DNA of 64,000 nucleotides, from contig OX327683.1 of NCBI GenBank assembly GCA_946807835.1, positions 4,531,001 to 4,595,000 on the forward strand. The letters are read 5' to 3'. The notes under the pieces were generated by a model. That model was not told the origin of the DNA and made no database searches. It was given only the letters and a program-made list of their open reading frames with translations. Below, piece after piece: positions 49,379 through 59,458 of the stretch (positions within the stretch are counted from its first letter, which is position 1; each line of letters begins with the position of its first letter). Source of the DNA: Ailanthus altissimus (taxonomy: Eukaryota > Streptophyta > Magnoliopsida > Sapindales > Simaroubaceae). The translations under genes and the position numbers were made by a program.

Positions 49379-50215
49379 AAAATATTTAAAGGAGAATCTT
49401 ATAATTAATTAAATTGAGATTTTTTATTTTTCATTTTGAATTCACATTTACAGAAAAATATTAAATAGTGTCAAAGAAAATAAAAGGTGAAGAGAGAATA
49501 ATAACAACATAAAAATTTACGTGATTCAGCTCAAATCAAGTCTATGTCAACGACATGATCAAAGATAAAATATATTATATAAAATTAATTACAATTACAT
49601 AGATTTTTTACCACTCACCCACTAAATCGAATCTATTACAAAAGAATATTAACTTAAGATTATAAGTGTTTTTCACTACCCTAATAGTAATTACACTATA
49701 AATTCTTAATTAAATTCAAGAATTTACAAGATAAGAAAAATAAAAACAAATATTTTATTTTTCTTCTCACACTTTCACTTTTCTTTCTCTCTTCTGTTGT
49801 TTTTTTTTGATATTTTTGGTGTCACAGTGATATTTATTCTCATCTCTAAATGAGTCTATTTATAAGTTTTTACAATGCAAAAAAGTCTTTATTAATTTCG
49901 GTGTCACATGTATCAATTTATTTTTCTTCATGTTAAGTCAAATAAATTGGCTCAACAACTTCTAATTTTGCATAAATCAAATAAGTTGACTCAACTACCA
50001 ATATTTATATACAAGTCAAATAAATTGGCTCAACCACTACTATTCATACACAAGTCAAATAAGTTGATTCAACCACTAACATTTATGCACAAATTAAATA
50101 AATTAACTCAATCACTTTTATACATAAGTTAAATAAATTAACTGCACCTAAATAAATAATTATCTCTAATATCAACATAATATTATCCAAATTATTATAC
50201 TAACTTAATGTACCA
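49379..50215 (-). mobile_element. Probable solo LTR with a U3 minisatellite (minus strand)
   Basis: The layout mirrors other LTRs in the window when read on the minus strand: tandem repeats (50150-49910), then TATAAATAG (about 49863-49855), then a leader and a 3' part with the phrase acgtgattcagctcaaatc (plus strand, 49520), reminiscent of the acatggttcggcaattgcc block in copia C. Ends TG.../...CA are tentative, and no target duplication was seen. Confidence 0.5.
49910..50150 (+). repeat. Minisatellite, ~40-bp unit, six copies
   Basis: agtcaaataa followed by tg(g/a)ctcaac recurs at about 49932, 49976, 50013, 50051, 50091 and 50126, with the last two copies more diverged. The periodic open frame across it (repeating KSNKLAQ) is a by-product of a unit near a multiple of three. 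It lies upstream of a minus-strand TATA motif, so it could act as repeated enhancer sequence in an LTR. Confidence 0.85.
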
Positions 50216-50676
50216 AAAAAAAAAGTCTAAAAAAGTCTTACCCGAAGATTTTGCAAGTTGCCTTCAATATAATTTAATGCTGACGATTACCTTGCACTTG
50301 GATTATTAGTATTATACTTGAGATCTTAATGTTCGTTGGAGGATGTGACTACCATTAAATTACATCTCATAATAAAAAAATTTATTATATATTGGAGATA
50401 TCATATTAATTGTGCAATAAATCAATTAAAAATTCTGTTATATATATATATATATATATTTGAGATAAAATTTATGGTACTATATTTTGATACAATATCT
50501 TAAATAATTTTTAAATTATTAAATTAATAAATATTTAATAATTCAGCTGCAATTAAATGTGTAATTAATACATTGTAATTAATTTATAATTAAAATTTAA
50601 TTTAAGTCAATAAATATACATTAATCCAATAATCTAAAAATTATAAAAAAAATATGGTGCCATAGATTCTATCCCC

Positions 50677-50690
50677 CCCCTCTCTCTCTT

Positions 50691-50723
<33 letters not shown>

Positions 50724-50725
50724 TT
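50677..50725 (+). repeat. Compound microsatellite C8-(TC)n-(TA)n
   Basis: Eight C followed by interrupted TC units and then TA units. Confidence 0.9.
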
Positions 50726-50948
50726 AAAATTTATCAAATAAATTATTAATTACAATTGATAAAAACACACGTGATATAACGCTACTAATTTGTATTATTT
50801 ATAATAGATTTTCCTATGAGCTCAAACAAGGTAGATCTAAGGAAACAATCACTTTTGCATCTATAAATAAATGAAAGAGAGAGGGAAAAAAAAAAACAAA
50901 TCGAAAGAGGAAGTAATAAGAAAACGAGAAGAGAGCTTGCTGCTGGCC

Positions 50949-51229
50949 ATGGAGTTTCAGTTTGATGCATTGAAGATTGTAGTTTCAACTTAGTTTTTGT
51001 GGGTTGTTAGTTCATTTGTATAATGAGTTGATAGTGAAGCTGCAAAGGCTTCAAGAAATGCTGAGGAAGCAAGGCATCGGCGGGCCGCCACCGGCTTTGT
51101 TGCTTGGAAATTTAAAGGATTTGAAGATGACTCAGCACGACCAAATTCCTTATAATGATCGGCCAAGATTATCACACAATGTTGCCGCTGCTCTCTTTCC
51201 TTCTATTAAGAAATGGAAGAAGCTATATG
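50949..51229 (+). pseudogene. CYP714-like cytochrome P450, first-exon fragment
   Basis: Starting at an ATG (50949) the frame gives MEFQFDALKIVVST and then a stop; in the next frame it resumes as LVHLYNELIVKLQRLQEMLR, KQGIGGPPPALLLGNLKDLK and FPSIKKWKKLYG. This is the N-terminal membrane anchor, basic hinge, PPGP-like motif (here GGPPP) and start of the P450 fold as in the plant CYP714 group, which act on gibberellins and related diterpenoids. A plausible donor (G|GTAATG, 51230) ends the exon. No heme-binding exon is present downstream, because a copia remnant starts within ~150 bp. The frameshift and missing remainder make it a dead fragment, perhaps carried or trapped by repeats. Confidence 0.78.
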
Positions 51230-51374
51230 GTAATGTCCTCATCAACTTAACAGATTAAATAGTTGTACTGTATGTGTGCTAGTTATTAAAACACGTGGGC
51301 AATTCTTATGCACGGTAGAATTAAACAGGTGACCTGTTTGTGCTTTCCCTCGTGACATGCATATCTTTAGAGCT

Positions 51375-52079
51375 CGAAAAGTGTTGAAGTGGAAGCACAC
51401 AAATAAATAATACAATTCAAATAATATAATATAAAAAATAAGTAATTAAGAGATTAGACAGAAAAAGGTAGAAGAAGAACATACAAAATTTATATGATTT
51501 AGTAACTTGCCTACGTTTACAGTGGATCAAGATCACACACTCTTAATATTGAATTTTAAGGCACTAACAAAATATGCATTTTACAAGAAAGACTCATAAA
51601 GTAATCACTATTTCTTACAATCAAGGGGTTTTCTCTCACTAAAAATTACAAAATATGTTTAATCACAACGATCTGTATTTGATCACTAAGATTTTTCAAG
51701 GATCATAAAGATGTATTTACAAGCAAATAGAGAGCCTTTATATAGGCTTTAGGACGTCTTAAGTTTACCTTAAACGTATGGGAGTCGTATTAGAGAGTTC
51801 TGAAACAATTAGAAGATGGAACAAAGCTAAACAAAACGGGAAACAACTTATCGCGCCTGACGCCGCGGCACTGGGAGATCCGCCTGGGCACCACAGCTCT
51901 CAAGTTCTATTTTGGGCGCTGTAGCGCCCACAACCTGGAGCCACGGCGCCCATGCCTGGGCATCGCCACTTGCATCTTTTGCCTCCTTTCATGTCTGTCT
52001 TTGATCCTCGCGTACTTAACGCATTTGGTTTGCTCTCCAAATCATATCCTAATGATTTTTTAATCAACTTCCTCATAAA
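51375..52079 (-). mobile_element. 3' LTR of a copia C-family element (minus strand)
   Basis: Resembles the LTR at 39066-39700: aaaggtagaagaagaacat and aacttgcctacg phrases, a minus-strand TATA (CCTATATAAAGG, 51746-51735), and a GCGCC-rich block upstream of it (51845-51965). On the minus strand it follows a purine-rich tcaaggaggaaattta (about 52096-52081), a usable polypurine tract. The left end is approximate. Confidence 0.65.
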
Positions 52080-52238
52080 TTTCCTCCTTGATTCAAAATT
52101 ATCCACACAAAAATTCGATCTTTCATCTCCGCATCTTCGGTCACTCTCACAAAGTAGTGACTTTGGTTAAGTCCTTGCATAGGATGTGCTTAATCGAAGG
52201 TAGTGGCTTAGTTAACATGTACAACCAGAATCAAGAGC

Positions 52239-52475
52239 TCATTGTTCAGTATTCTTACTATCAGTAACGACGAGTGTCTCTGTGCTGTCGTAGCTATCAT
52301 CATAGGCAAGTGCAGCATCCGCTTTCTTCATGTTTTGTGCTTTCTTAATGTTTTGTGATTTCTTCTTCGGATAATTCTTTATGAAGTGCCATTCTTTCTT
52401 GCAGAAATAGCACTTTCTAGGAGTCTTGAACTTTGATCTTGATCTCTTTTTCCTTCTATTTATATATGAGAGCAT
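52239..52475 (-). pseudogene. Copia C-family gag zinc-knuckle fragment
   Basis: A minus-strand frame with KTPRKCYFCKKEWHFIKNYP, a CCHC zinc knuckle (C-x2-C-x4-H-x4-C) whose last Cys is Tyr, set in Lys-rich sequence. This is the nucleocapsid part of a Ty1/copia gag. Protease, integrase and polymerase are missing between it and the LTR at 52079, so this copy has a large internal deletion. Confidence 0.8.
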
Positions 52476-52584
52476 TTCTCTTACAGATAGACTTTTTGCA
52501 TTGTCCTTGATCTGCTTTCCTAATAAATTTAATTTTAATGATAATTACTCCCATAAGAGAGAATAAAATGTAATCATACTGATG

Positions 52585-53160
52585 AAAATCCAAGTGCTAA
52601 GTAATCATTAGCATTAAATTATTTATTAGAAGGCAATTTGTAAAATCTTTAAGTCGATCTTAATACCCATGTTCTAATTAATTTACGTAGTGATAGAGTC
52701 ATATATTAGAAAATAATCAAGGCAATTTGGCATTTTTGACCTATAAAAAGGTTTGCAATGAAATTTTGACCCTGGTAAAAATTTTTAAAATATATTAACC
52801 ATTTACTAATTTTTCTTTTCCTTTTGCCTTCCAAACGACCAAACTTACATTTCTTTTGTCTCTCACATTTTTTCTTCAAACACTTCACCAAATCAACAAA
52901 ACTAAGTGAACAAGTTGTAGATTGGCTCTTAACACATCATTTTTTAAAGATTTAAAGTAAAACAATTCATTGTAGAGTTAAGAAAATTGAAAATTAGTGA
53001 AAATTGGTGAGTTTTTATTTTAAATTTAGTTTTGTTGTATTTTTGAGTTATTTTTATATGTAGTTATTAGAAATGTATAGATGTGGTATTAGTAAGATGT
53101 AAAATAGGTTAAAAATGAGTGTAAGTGGCCAAAAATAGCCCAAAAATAATCAAAAATGAC
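52585..53160 (+). repeat. Inner repeat block, inverted copy at 55965-56440
   Basis: 52690-53160 pairs with 56440-55965 in reverse complement: gtgtaagtg, taaaataggttaaaaatgag, tttttattttaaattta. 52585-52660 is also inverted relative to 48540-48620. Non-coding. Confidence 0.7.
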
Positions 53161-53164
53161 GGAT

Positions 53165-55013
53165 GGTCGAGATGGATATACAATATATCTGTATCTAGAT
53201 GGTCTAGATGGTCAGTCTTAACAAACCATGAGATTAATGGAAGCTTGTATAGAGATACAGGTATCAGTGAGGACTAGATATTGAACAAACTCAAAAGAAC
53301 CTCCAATAGACATCTCATAAAGTAGTCAATGAAAGGTCTTTTGAGTTGAGTAGTATTTGTGGTCCTTTGACCTGAGCGCCATGGTGAGCTTATGAGTGAT
53401 CCACCATGCTTTGGTTCTATACATGTCAGAAATATTTCATGGTTTAACTGCTGGGTGTGGCTGGGTATGGTCCGATGCTCATGGAGTCCAGTGTACGTAG
53501 ATATGGGATCTGTTAGCTCATATGAGTGGGTTGTATATCCTGATGCTCCGAGATTGTATTTCAGAAAATATTGTGACCACAAGCATAAACCTAAAAAAAA
53601 ATATTCCAAAGGGATAAACAATATCACAAAAGTGTTTGTGAATATTATTTAAGAAAATATAAATCTAGAGATAAGTTCATGGTTAATCAAATAAAGATTT
53701 GACGGTGCTGATCTATATCATTGCTCTTCAAGGATATCAATGATGGAGGGATTATATGAATATGCTATAATCTCAACTTGTATGGTTTAACATGCTGATT
53801 TATAATATCCTTAATGTATGTGTAGGGCATCATTCACGGACGTATGGAGGAGCTCCATATAACAAATCAGGTGTGGACCTAGAAAGTCTTACAATATGAA
53901 GTGTACTCGTTACGCACTACGGTAGCAGACTGGATTGAATAAATTGATCCAATAAATTTTAACAAAATATAATAATTGTTTTGGGATATCTCGGAATATG
54001 CATTTGTTAAAAATTAATTGTTAAGTACATTACTTAATTAATTAACAAGAGTTATTAATTCATAGGATGTTGACATGTGGCAAAATTTGGTCAATAAATT
54101 AATTTTACCTTAAATTTATCATTTACTTTAGTAGTAAAAATAAGTAAGGTAAAAGTTATTATTCAAAATTATTTTGAATAATTAAAATTTATATTATTAG
54201 ATAATATTAAAATATATTAATTATGGCTATTGTACTTTTTATACAAAAAAAGGGTCTAGATGTTGGCCATTTATTTACCTAATATAATTAAAATAATTAT
54301 TTTATTAGGTAAAGATTAATTTAAGTAGCCATTAATCTAATGCTTGATAAATTAATCTTGAGCGGGTGGTCAACTATAATAATAGTGGAGCTCTTATTTT
54401 TGTTTAATAAAAAAATATTGAAAAACAAAAATAAAAGTTTTTCTAACACTTCTAAGGATTCATTCGGCCAAAGCATGTGAGGGAGGTAAGAGAGAATTTT
54501 AGTTTTATTCTTTTCTAGTGTTAAAAATATGAAAAACTTTCATTCATCTTCTTTTCATGGATGACTCAAAATAAAGAAAAAGATATATATTTTTAGACAA
54601 GAGTTGTATACAAATATTTACCATCTATATTTAAGAAACAAATATTGATATTCAAAGAGTTTGAATATTTATTACTGAAAATTATAAAACAAACCTACCA
54701 TTTTAACTCCGTAATCCCACCAAATTATTATGGACTAGAATTGTTCAAGAATACACTTCAAGGTGAGCTCTTCACGTGGATTGTTGAAGGACTTAAAGAT
54801 TTTGTAAAGCTACCTTAATTAGGTAAGTGTTCTTTACATTTTATTTTAAGTACACAATTGTTCATTATGTATAAAATGTTGTATAATAGTTATATATGAG
54901 TATATATGTATTTAATTTGATAAATTTAGTGTATTTTATTAACATACTTCCGCTGTGTGTGGTAATTTTATAAAATTACATGTACACTAGTATATCATAC
55001 ACTCGATTCAACA
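53165..55013 (+). mobile_element. Truncated LTR of family V (plus orientation)
   Basis: The reverse complement of the family-V LTRs near the window start. 53180-53520 matches 3480-3130 (ccatgagattaat, ctccaatagacatct, gctcatggagtcc), and 53830-53960 matches 2890-2700. The first ~400 bp of the LTR are missing. The end is near ttcaaca (55013). Open frames at 53274-53652 are LTR sequence. No target duplication is expected at a truncated end. Confidence 0.75.
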
Positions 55014-55964
55014 TATGCAATATTATGACCAATATCATAGTTAAGATCAACGTCAACATCTCCATATATTAACTATCATAATATGTGTAGGCTAGTTGTT
55101 CATTGAACATTAGAAGAGAATAATGATAATCCTCTAGAGGATTTAGAAAGTACACAGGGGTTATAGACGTGAATTAATTAGTGTAACCTTGTTTCTACTT
55201 TATGGGTGCTTTTACATTATTTTTATATTCAGGAGATCGAACATTTACTATTACACAGAGGTGTAACAATATTCTTCTGTAGACTCAACCACAATATCAC
55301 ATCGTCATCATTTTTAAGTGGAATAGATCCTTTACAGTATTTGAAGAAACCTCGAACTTCAGAGTCACTTTATACTGCACCTGATCAACTCCCAAAAGAT
55401 GATAAACTCTTTTTAACGATGCTTTTATATTTGATATTTTTTAGAACTACCATATGCATATTTTGATATTCAATATATCTTTCAAAATCATCACTGGAAC
55501 TTTCTCATCTTTCCCAAAGCATATAATAGTCAAAGTTTTCACCATGATAATATCAACAGCACCTAAAAAAAATAACACTAAAAAATAAACAATTATTCGT
55601 TTAGTATAATTATATATAACAATTAAAAACAATACAAAATATTGAATATAAATATATAAAAATAAAAATATTGATTTTTAAAAAATAATAAAAAATGCCA
55701 TGTGGCAACACGTGGAAATGCCTTGATGCGCGCGTATCAAAGTGCAACCCACTAGGCCGTGCATTAACCTGGCCTGTGCAACCACGTGCCAACGCGTGCA
55801 TCATGAGATGTATTCAGATCCAACCTTGAATCTGCCATTTTCGTTCATTTTATGACCTTTTTACCTTTTTATAGCTATTTTAACCTTATTTTAATATTCT
55901 TGACACATTTTAATACTAAATTTACATATTTTAACTCTATATTTACAAACCATGCGTTGGCGGG
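55014..55964. other. Unassigned interval
   Basis: No recognised gene. Two frames look slightly protein-like: plus-strand 55206-55440 and minus-strand 55560-55450 (GAVDIIMVKTLTIICFGKDE). I could not match either to a family with confidence. A GC-richer patch at 55725-55800 contains acgcgtgc and cacgtgcc phrases. Confidence 0.4.
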
Positions 55965-56770
55965 TGATGTTATGGGCTGGCCTGAAAAATGGCCGAAATT
56001 TGCTATTTGTGGTCATTTTCGATCACTTACACTCATTTTCAACCTATTTTACACTTTACTAATACTATATTTATACATTTCTAACCACTACATACAAAAA
56101 AAAAACTAAAAAAAAAAATTAAATTTAAAATAAAAACTCATCAATTTTTGCTTATTTTTAGAGTTAACTCCATAATTACTTATTTTAGTTTAAATCTTTA
56201 AAATATGCTAAATTTGCAGCCGATCTATAAGTTTTGAAGAATTTTGGTACAAAATTGAATTGTGACTGAGAGAAAAAGAAGGGTGTAATGGCCAAATGGT
56301 GCTTTTATTTTGCAAGAGGTACAATAAAAAAGAAAAACAAATATTTGATTAATATAATTTAAAATTATTGATTAAGGTAAAAAAAATTATATATATTTTT
56401 TGGGTTAAAAGGGAGATTTTTCCAATAATTAATACTATATATAACCAGTGACAACTTGCAAAATCTCCCAATGAATCTTATTATCATATTTGGAATTAAT
56501 TTATGTAAAGCGAATCATACTGATAGAAGTCAGGTGTTAGTAGATAATTAAATATTCAATAATTAGCATATTTTGACTTGAAAAACCAGTATCTCAATAT
56601 TGAACTCACGATGAACAATGACTGCCGAAAAATCTTTATGGATTATTGGATTGTTAGAATATATATGCCACCTTTTTCATAAGGGTTTCTATCAAAGCAT
56701 TGTGTGAGGGTTGTGTATCAATTTCAAAGATCTTTTGTCAGTAGAATGAATCTTTGTGTTATTATATATT
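55965..56770 (-). repeat. Right arm of the composite inverted repeat
   Basis: On the minus strand, 56770-56430 is collinear with 48115-48480 and 56440-55965 is collinear with 52690-53160. In this arm the two blocks are contiguous. In the left arm they are 4.2 kb apart, with the P450 fragment and two LTR remnants between them. Confidence 0.8.
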
Positions 56771-56939
56771 ATTGAAAGTTGATGATTCAATAATTTTGTG
56801 TAGGTGAAAATTGAGATGAATATGAAAATGAGAGTTATCATAAAGTCAAGCACGCATTGAACGCACAAAGGAGAAGCAAGATGAGACTTAGATGTGAGAA
56901 AAGGCGAAAAACTAGAAGGGCGTATGTAGTACACGTGCC

Positions 56940-58447
56940 ATACATTCCAAGCAGTAGCTAAATGTAATCATAAAGTAAAACTTTATATAAAATATTGAAT
57001 ATATTCGTAAACGATGATGGACGGTTGGGTCTTATGGGCGGCCAAAGTTACTATATAAAGAAGAATAATTACTTCATTTTGCTCGAGAAGAAATAAAAGT
57101 CAATTGAAACAGAAGAAAGAAGATAAAAGAGAGGAAAAGAAAAAAAAGGGGAGAAAGGAAGAAAAAGAAACCGAGAAGAAAGAAAGAAGAGAAAGAGAAA
57201 AAAAAGAGCAGTCGAGAAAAAAAAAAGAAAAAGAAAAAAAGAGAAAATTTCAAGAAATTAGTTTGGGTAGTTAGATTTATACCCATCGATTTGACGGGTA
57301 ATAGTTTTACGATATTAAAATATTTATAATACATATCGGTACTAATGATGTATTTTTATATCCTGTGATATAGGAGGTGTACCGATAGCAGATAAATCTC
57401 ATAATCTAGACCCAACTCAGGATTAGCGCACTTTTATGAGTGGATAACTATATATATTTTATATGTCTTTAATACAACTGTTTATGATTAAATTACGCGT
57501 TATTAGATTTAGTCATGATTTATTTTAGACAGATAAATGTTTATATTATTTAGTATATTTAGAAATATTTTAGAATTTATTATAGTATAGTTTATGATTA
57601 CGTTCAATACAGAAATATTTATTTTAGAACAACTGTACTTTATAAATTAAAAAGCTTTTTTAAGAAGAAACGTGATATTATATATTAGTAGTTTTTGAAT
57701 CACCATATGCGTACCCTCTCCTTTAGTGTAGTTTCTCTACGCATGTGTTAGACTAGTTTAGTTTGCTCTGCCCGAGCGATGCAGTATTCTGCTGGGTTAG
57801 ACCAGCTCAGATCCCCTGCTCTGCCTGTATGTGAATTACTCCGCTAGGTTAGACAAGATTTTCTCGAGTACAAGTTTGGTGTGGTTTTTAATATATATAT
57901 ATATATGTAATACATGTTACCAGAGCTATCTTACATATATTCAGCCTGATAATAGATTTTATAATAGTTTATGCTTCCAGATTTTCAAATCCATAGTATT
58001 ATGTTATGATTTTAGTTTTAGCACAGATTTTTATGACAACTTATATTTCAGTACAAGTTTATTAACTACTCAGTATACAACTTTATGATTATCCTATCTT
58101 ACAGATTTATACTTGTACAATACATATAAAGTATATAATATTTTCAGATTATGTCCACTCACTTAGCCACAAACTCACCCTTTTCCCTATTTTTTCAGGT
58201 TGTTACAGGAATTCGTGCAATGTGATACTGTCGTCACATTTTGAGGTTGGCCCACGACACGCATAGCTGCATAAGTGTCTCAGTCTGTGTATTTGTATAT
58301 CTTTTTGTATATTAGAGTACACGTGTACATCTTTTGTTGAGGCATGTAGCCTCATGGTATCATATGTATGAGCAAAGAGTATGTTAGTCTCACGTCATTG
58401 CAGGATCTGCCTTGGTTCTCGAGGATGGCTTGGGTCGGGTCTTGTCA
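56940..58447 (+). mobile_element. 5' LTR of gypsy element B
   Basis: Ends in TTGTCA (58447) just before a primer-site-like TTGTATCAGAGC (58451-58462). CTATATAAAG at 57051-57060 is a good TATA box, followed by a long purine-rich leader (57085-57260). The left end is not resolved; 56940 is a guess placed after the inverted-repeat region. Many ga/aag runs make the antisense frames here meaningless. Confidence 0.55.
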
Positions 58448-58450
58448 GTT

Positions 58451-58462
58451 TTGTATCAGAGC
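58451..58462 (+). other. Primer-binding site of gypsy B
   Basis: TTGTATCAGAGC, one mismatch from the initiator tRNA-Met complement, four bases after the LTR end. Confidence 0.75.
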
Positions 58463-58548
58463 ATAATTTTAGATTCTATAGACAAGTACATGATACATGT
58501 ATGTTAGAGATGTCATTAATAATTTATTGTATTTTATAGATTTTCATC

Positions 58549-59458
58549 ATGCGTTTACGTGATCGACCTCGCATGAAACTTGTGGCTGAACTGGGAGCTC
58601 CCTCAATACCAGATAGAAGGGAGGAGCCTATTAGAAAGGAATTAGTTGAGTCAGTTCCCCCTGTACTTATACCTCAAAATCAGCTTAATCTTATTGTAGA
58701 GGAGATACACCCTCAGCTAATGCCACAACCTGTGATATAGCCTACACAGGGACAGCCTGATAAACTTACCTTAGAGCAATCCATAGATAGACTGACTCAG
58801 TTAGTTACAGTTGCAGTGAAGAGACAAACACAGGAACAACCTAGGAGAGAGAACACAATAGAGCGTGTTCGTAGTTTTGGGGCAGAGAGTTTTTCAGGCA
58901 CTACAAAGCCAACTGATGCAGAGTCATAGCTGACCAGAGTAAAACATATATTTAATGTTATGAGATGTACTGATGATGAGAGGGTTTCCTTTGCTATATT
59001 TTTACTTGAGGGTAGGGCATACCATTAGTAAAGATCAGTATCACGTAGATATGTAGGGCTGATTAGTTAGGCTGATTTTTGTAAAGAATGTAATGTTAAA
59101 TTCTTTCTTATGGTTTACTAAGACATCCAAGCTAGTAAGTTTTTTAAGCTAGAACAGGGATCGATGACAGTGGAGGAATACGAGAATCGATTTATATAGT
59201 TATCGAGATTCGCTTCATATGCAATACAGAATTAGAGGGATAAATGTAAGAGATTTGAACAGGGCCTTAGAGGCAATATCAGAATAGTAATTAAAGCCAT
59301 GAGGCATATTGATTTCAGTGCGTTAGTAAGGGCTACAATAAGGGTTGAGAGAAGCCTGGCAGAGACACGTAAAGCCCAATCATTCAAGTAAAAACAAGGT
59401 TATAGTTAGTCAGTTGGTGGATCAAGTAATAGTAGAGCACTTGGAGGAGAGACATCCT
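58549..59458 (+). pseudogene. Gypsy B gag relic, cut off by insertion
   Basis: Begins MRLRDRPRMKLVAELGAPS (58549), a proline-rich N-terminus, and stops first at 58738. Later in the same region come VRSFGAESFSGTTKPTDAES, HIFNVMRCTDDERVSFAIFL and LEGRAYH, the retrotransposon gag domain of Ty3/gypsy elements, then VEEYENRF and CKRFEQGLR. Most of the stops (TAG) fall where a Trp or Gln codon would be expected. The frame ends abruptly at 59458, where the LTR of another gypsy family begins, before any zinc knuckle or pol. Confidence 0.85.

Noticed and set aside
49908..50132. Apparent repeat protein (KSNKLAQ units)
   Set aside because: A translation by-product of a ~40-bp minisatellite in a probable LTR; no family resemblance.
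48115..56770. Simple LTR pair reading of the 48-kb and 56-kb repeats
   Set aside because: The repeats are inverted, not direct, and no primer site or polypurine tract adjoins them, so they are not the two LTRs of one element.
57074..57334. Phe/Leu-rich 86-residue minus-strand frame
   Set aside because: The antisense of a purine-rich LTR leader, not a membrane protein.
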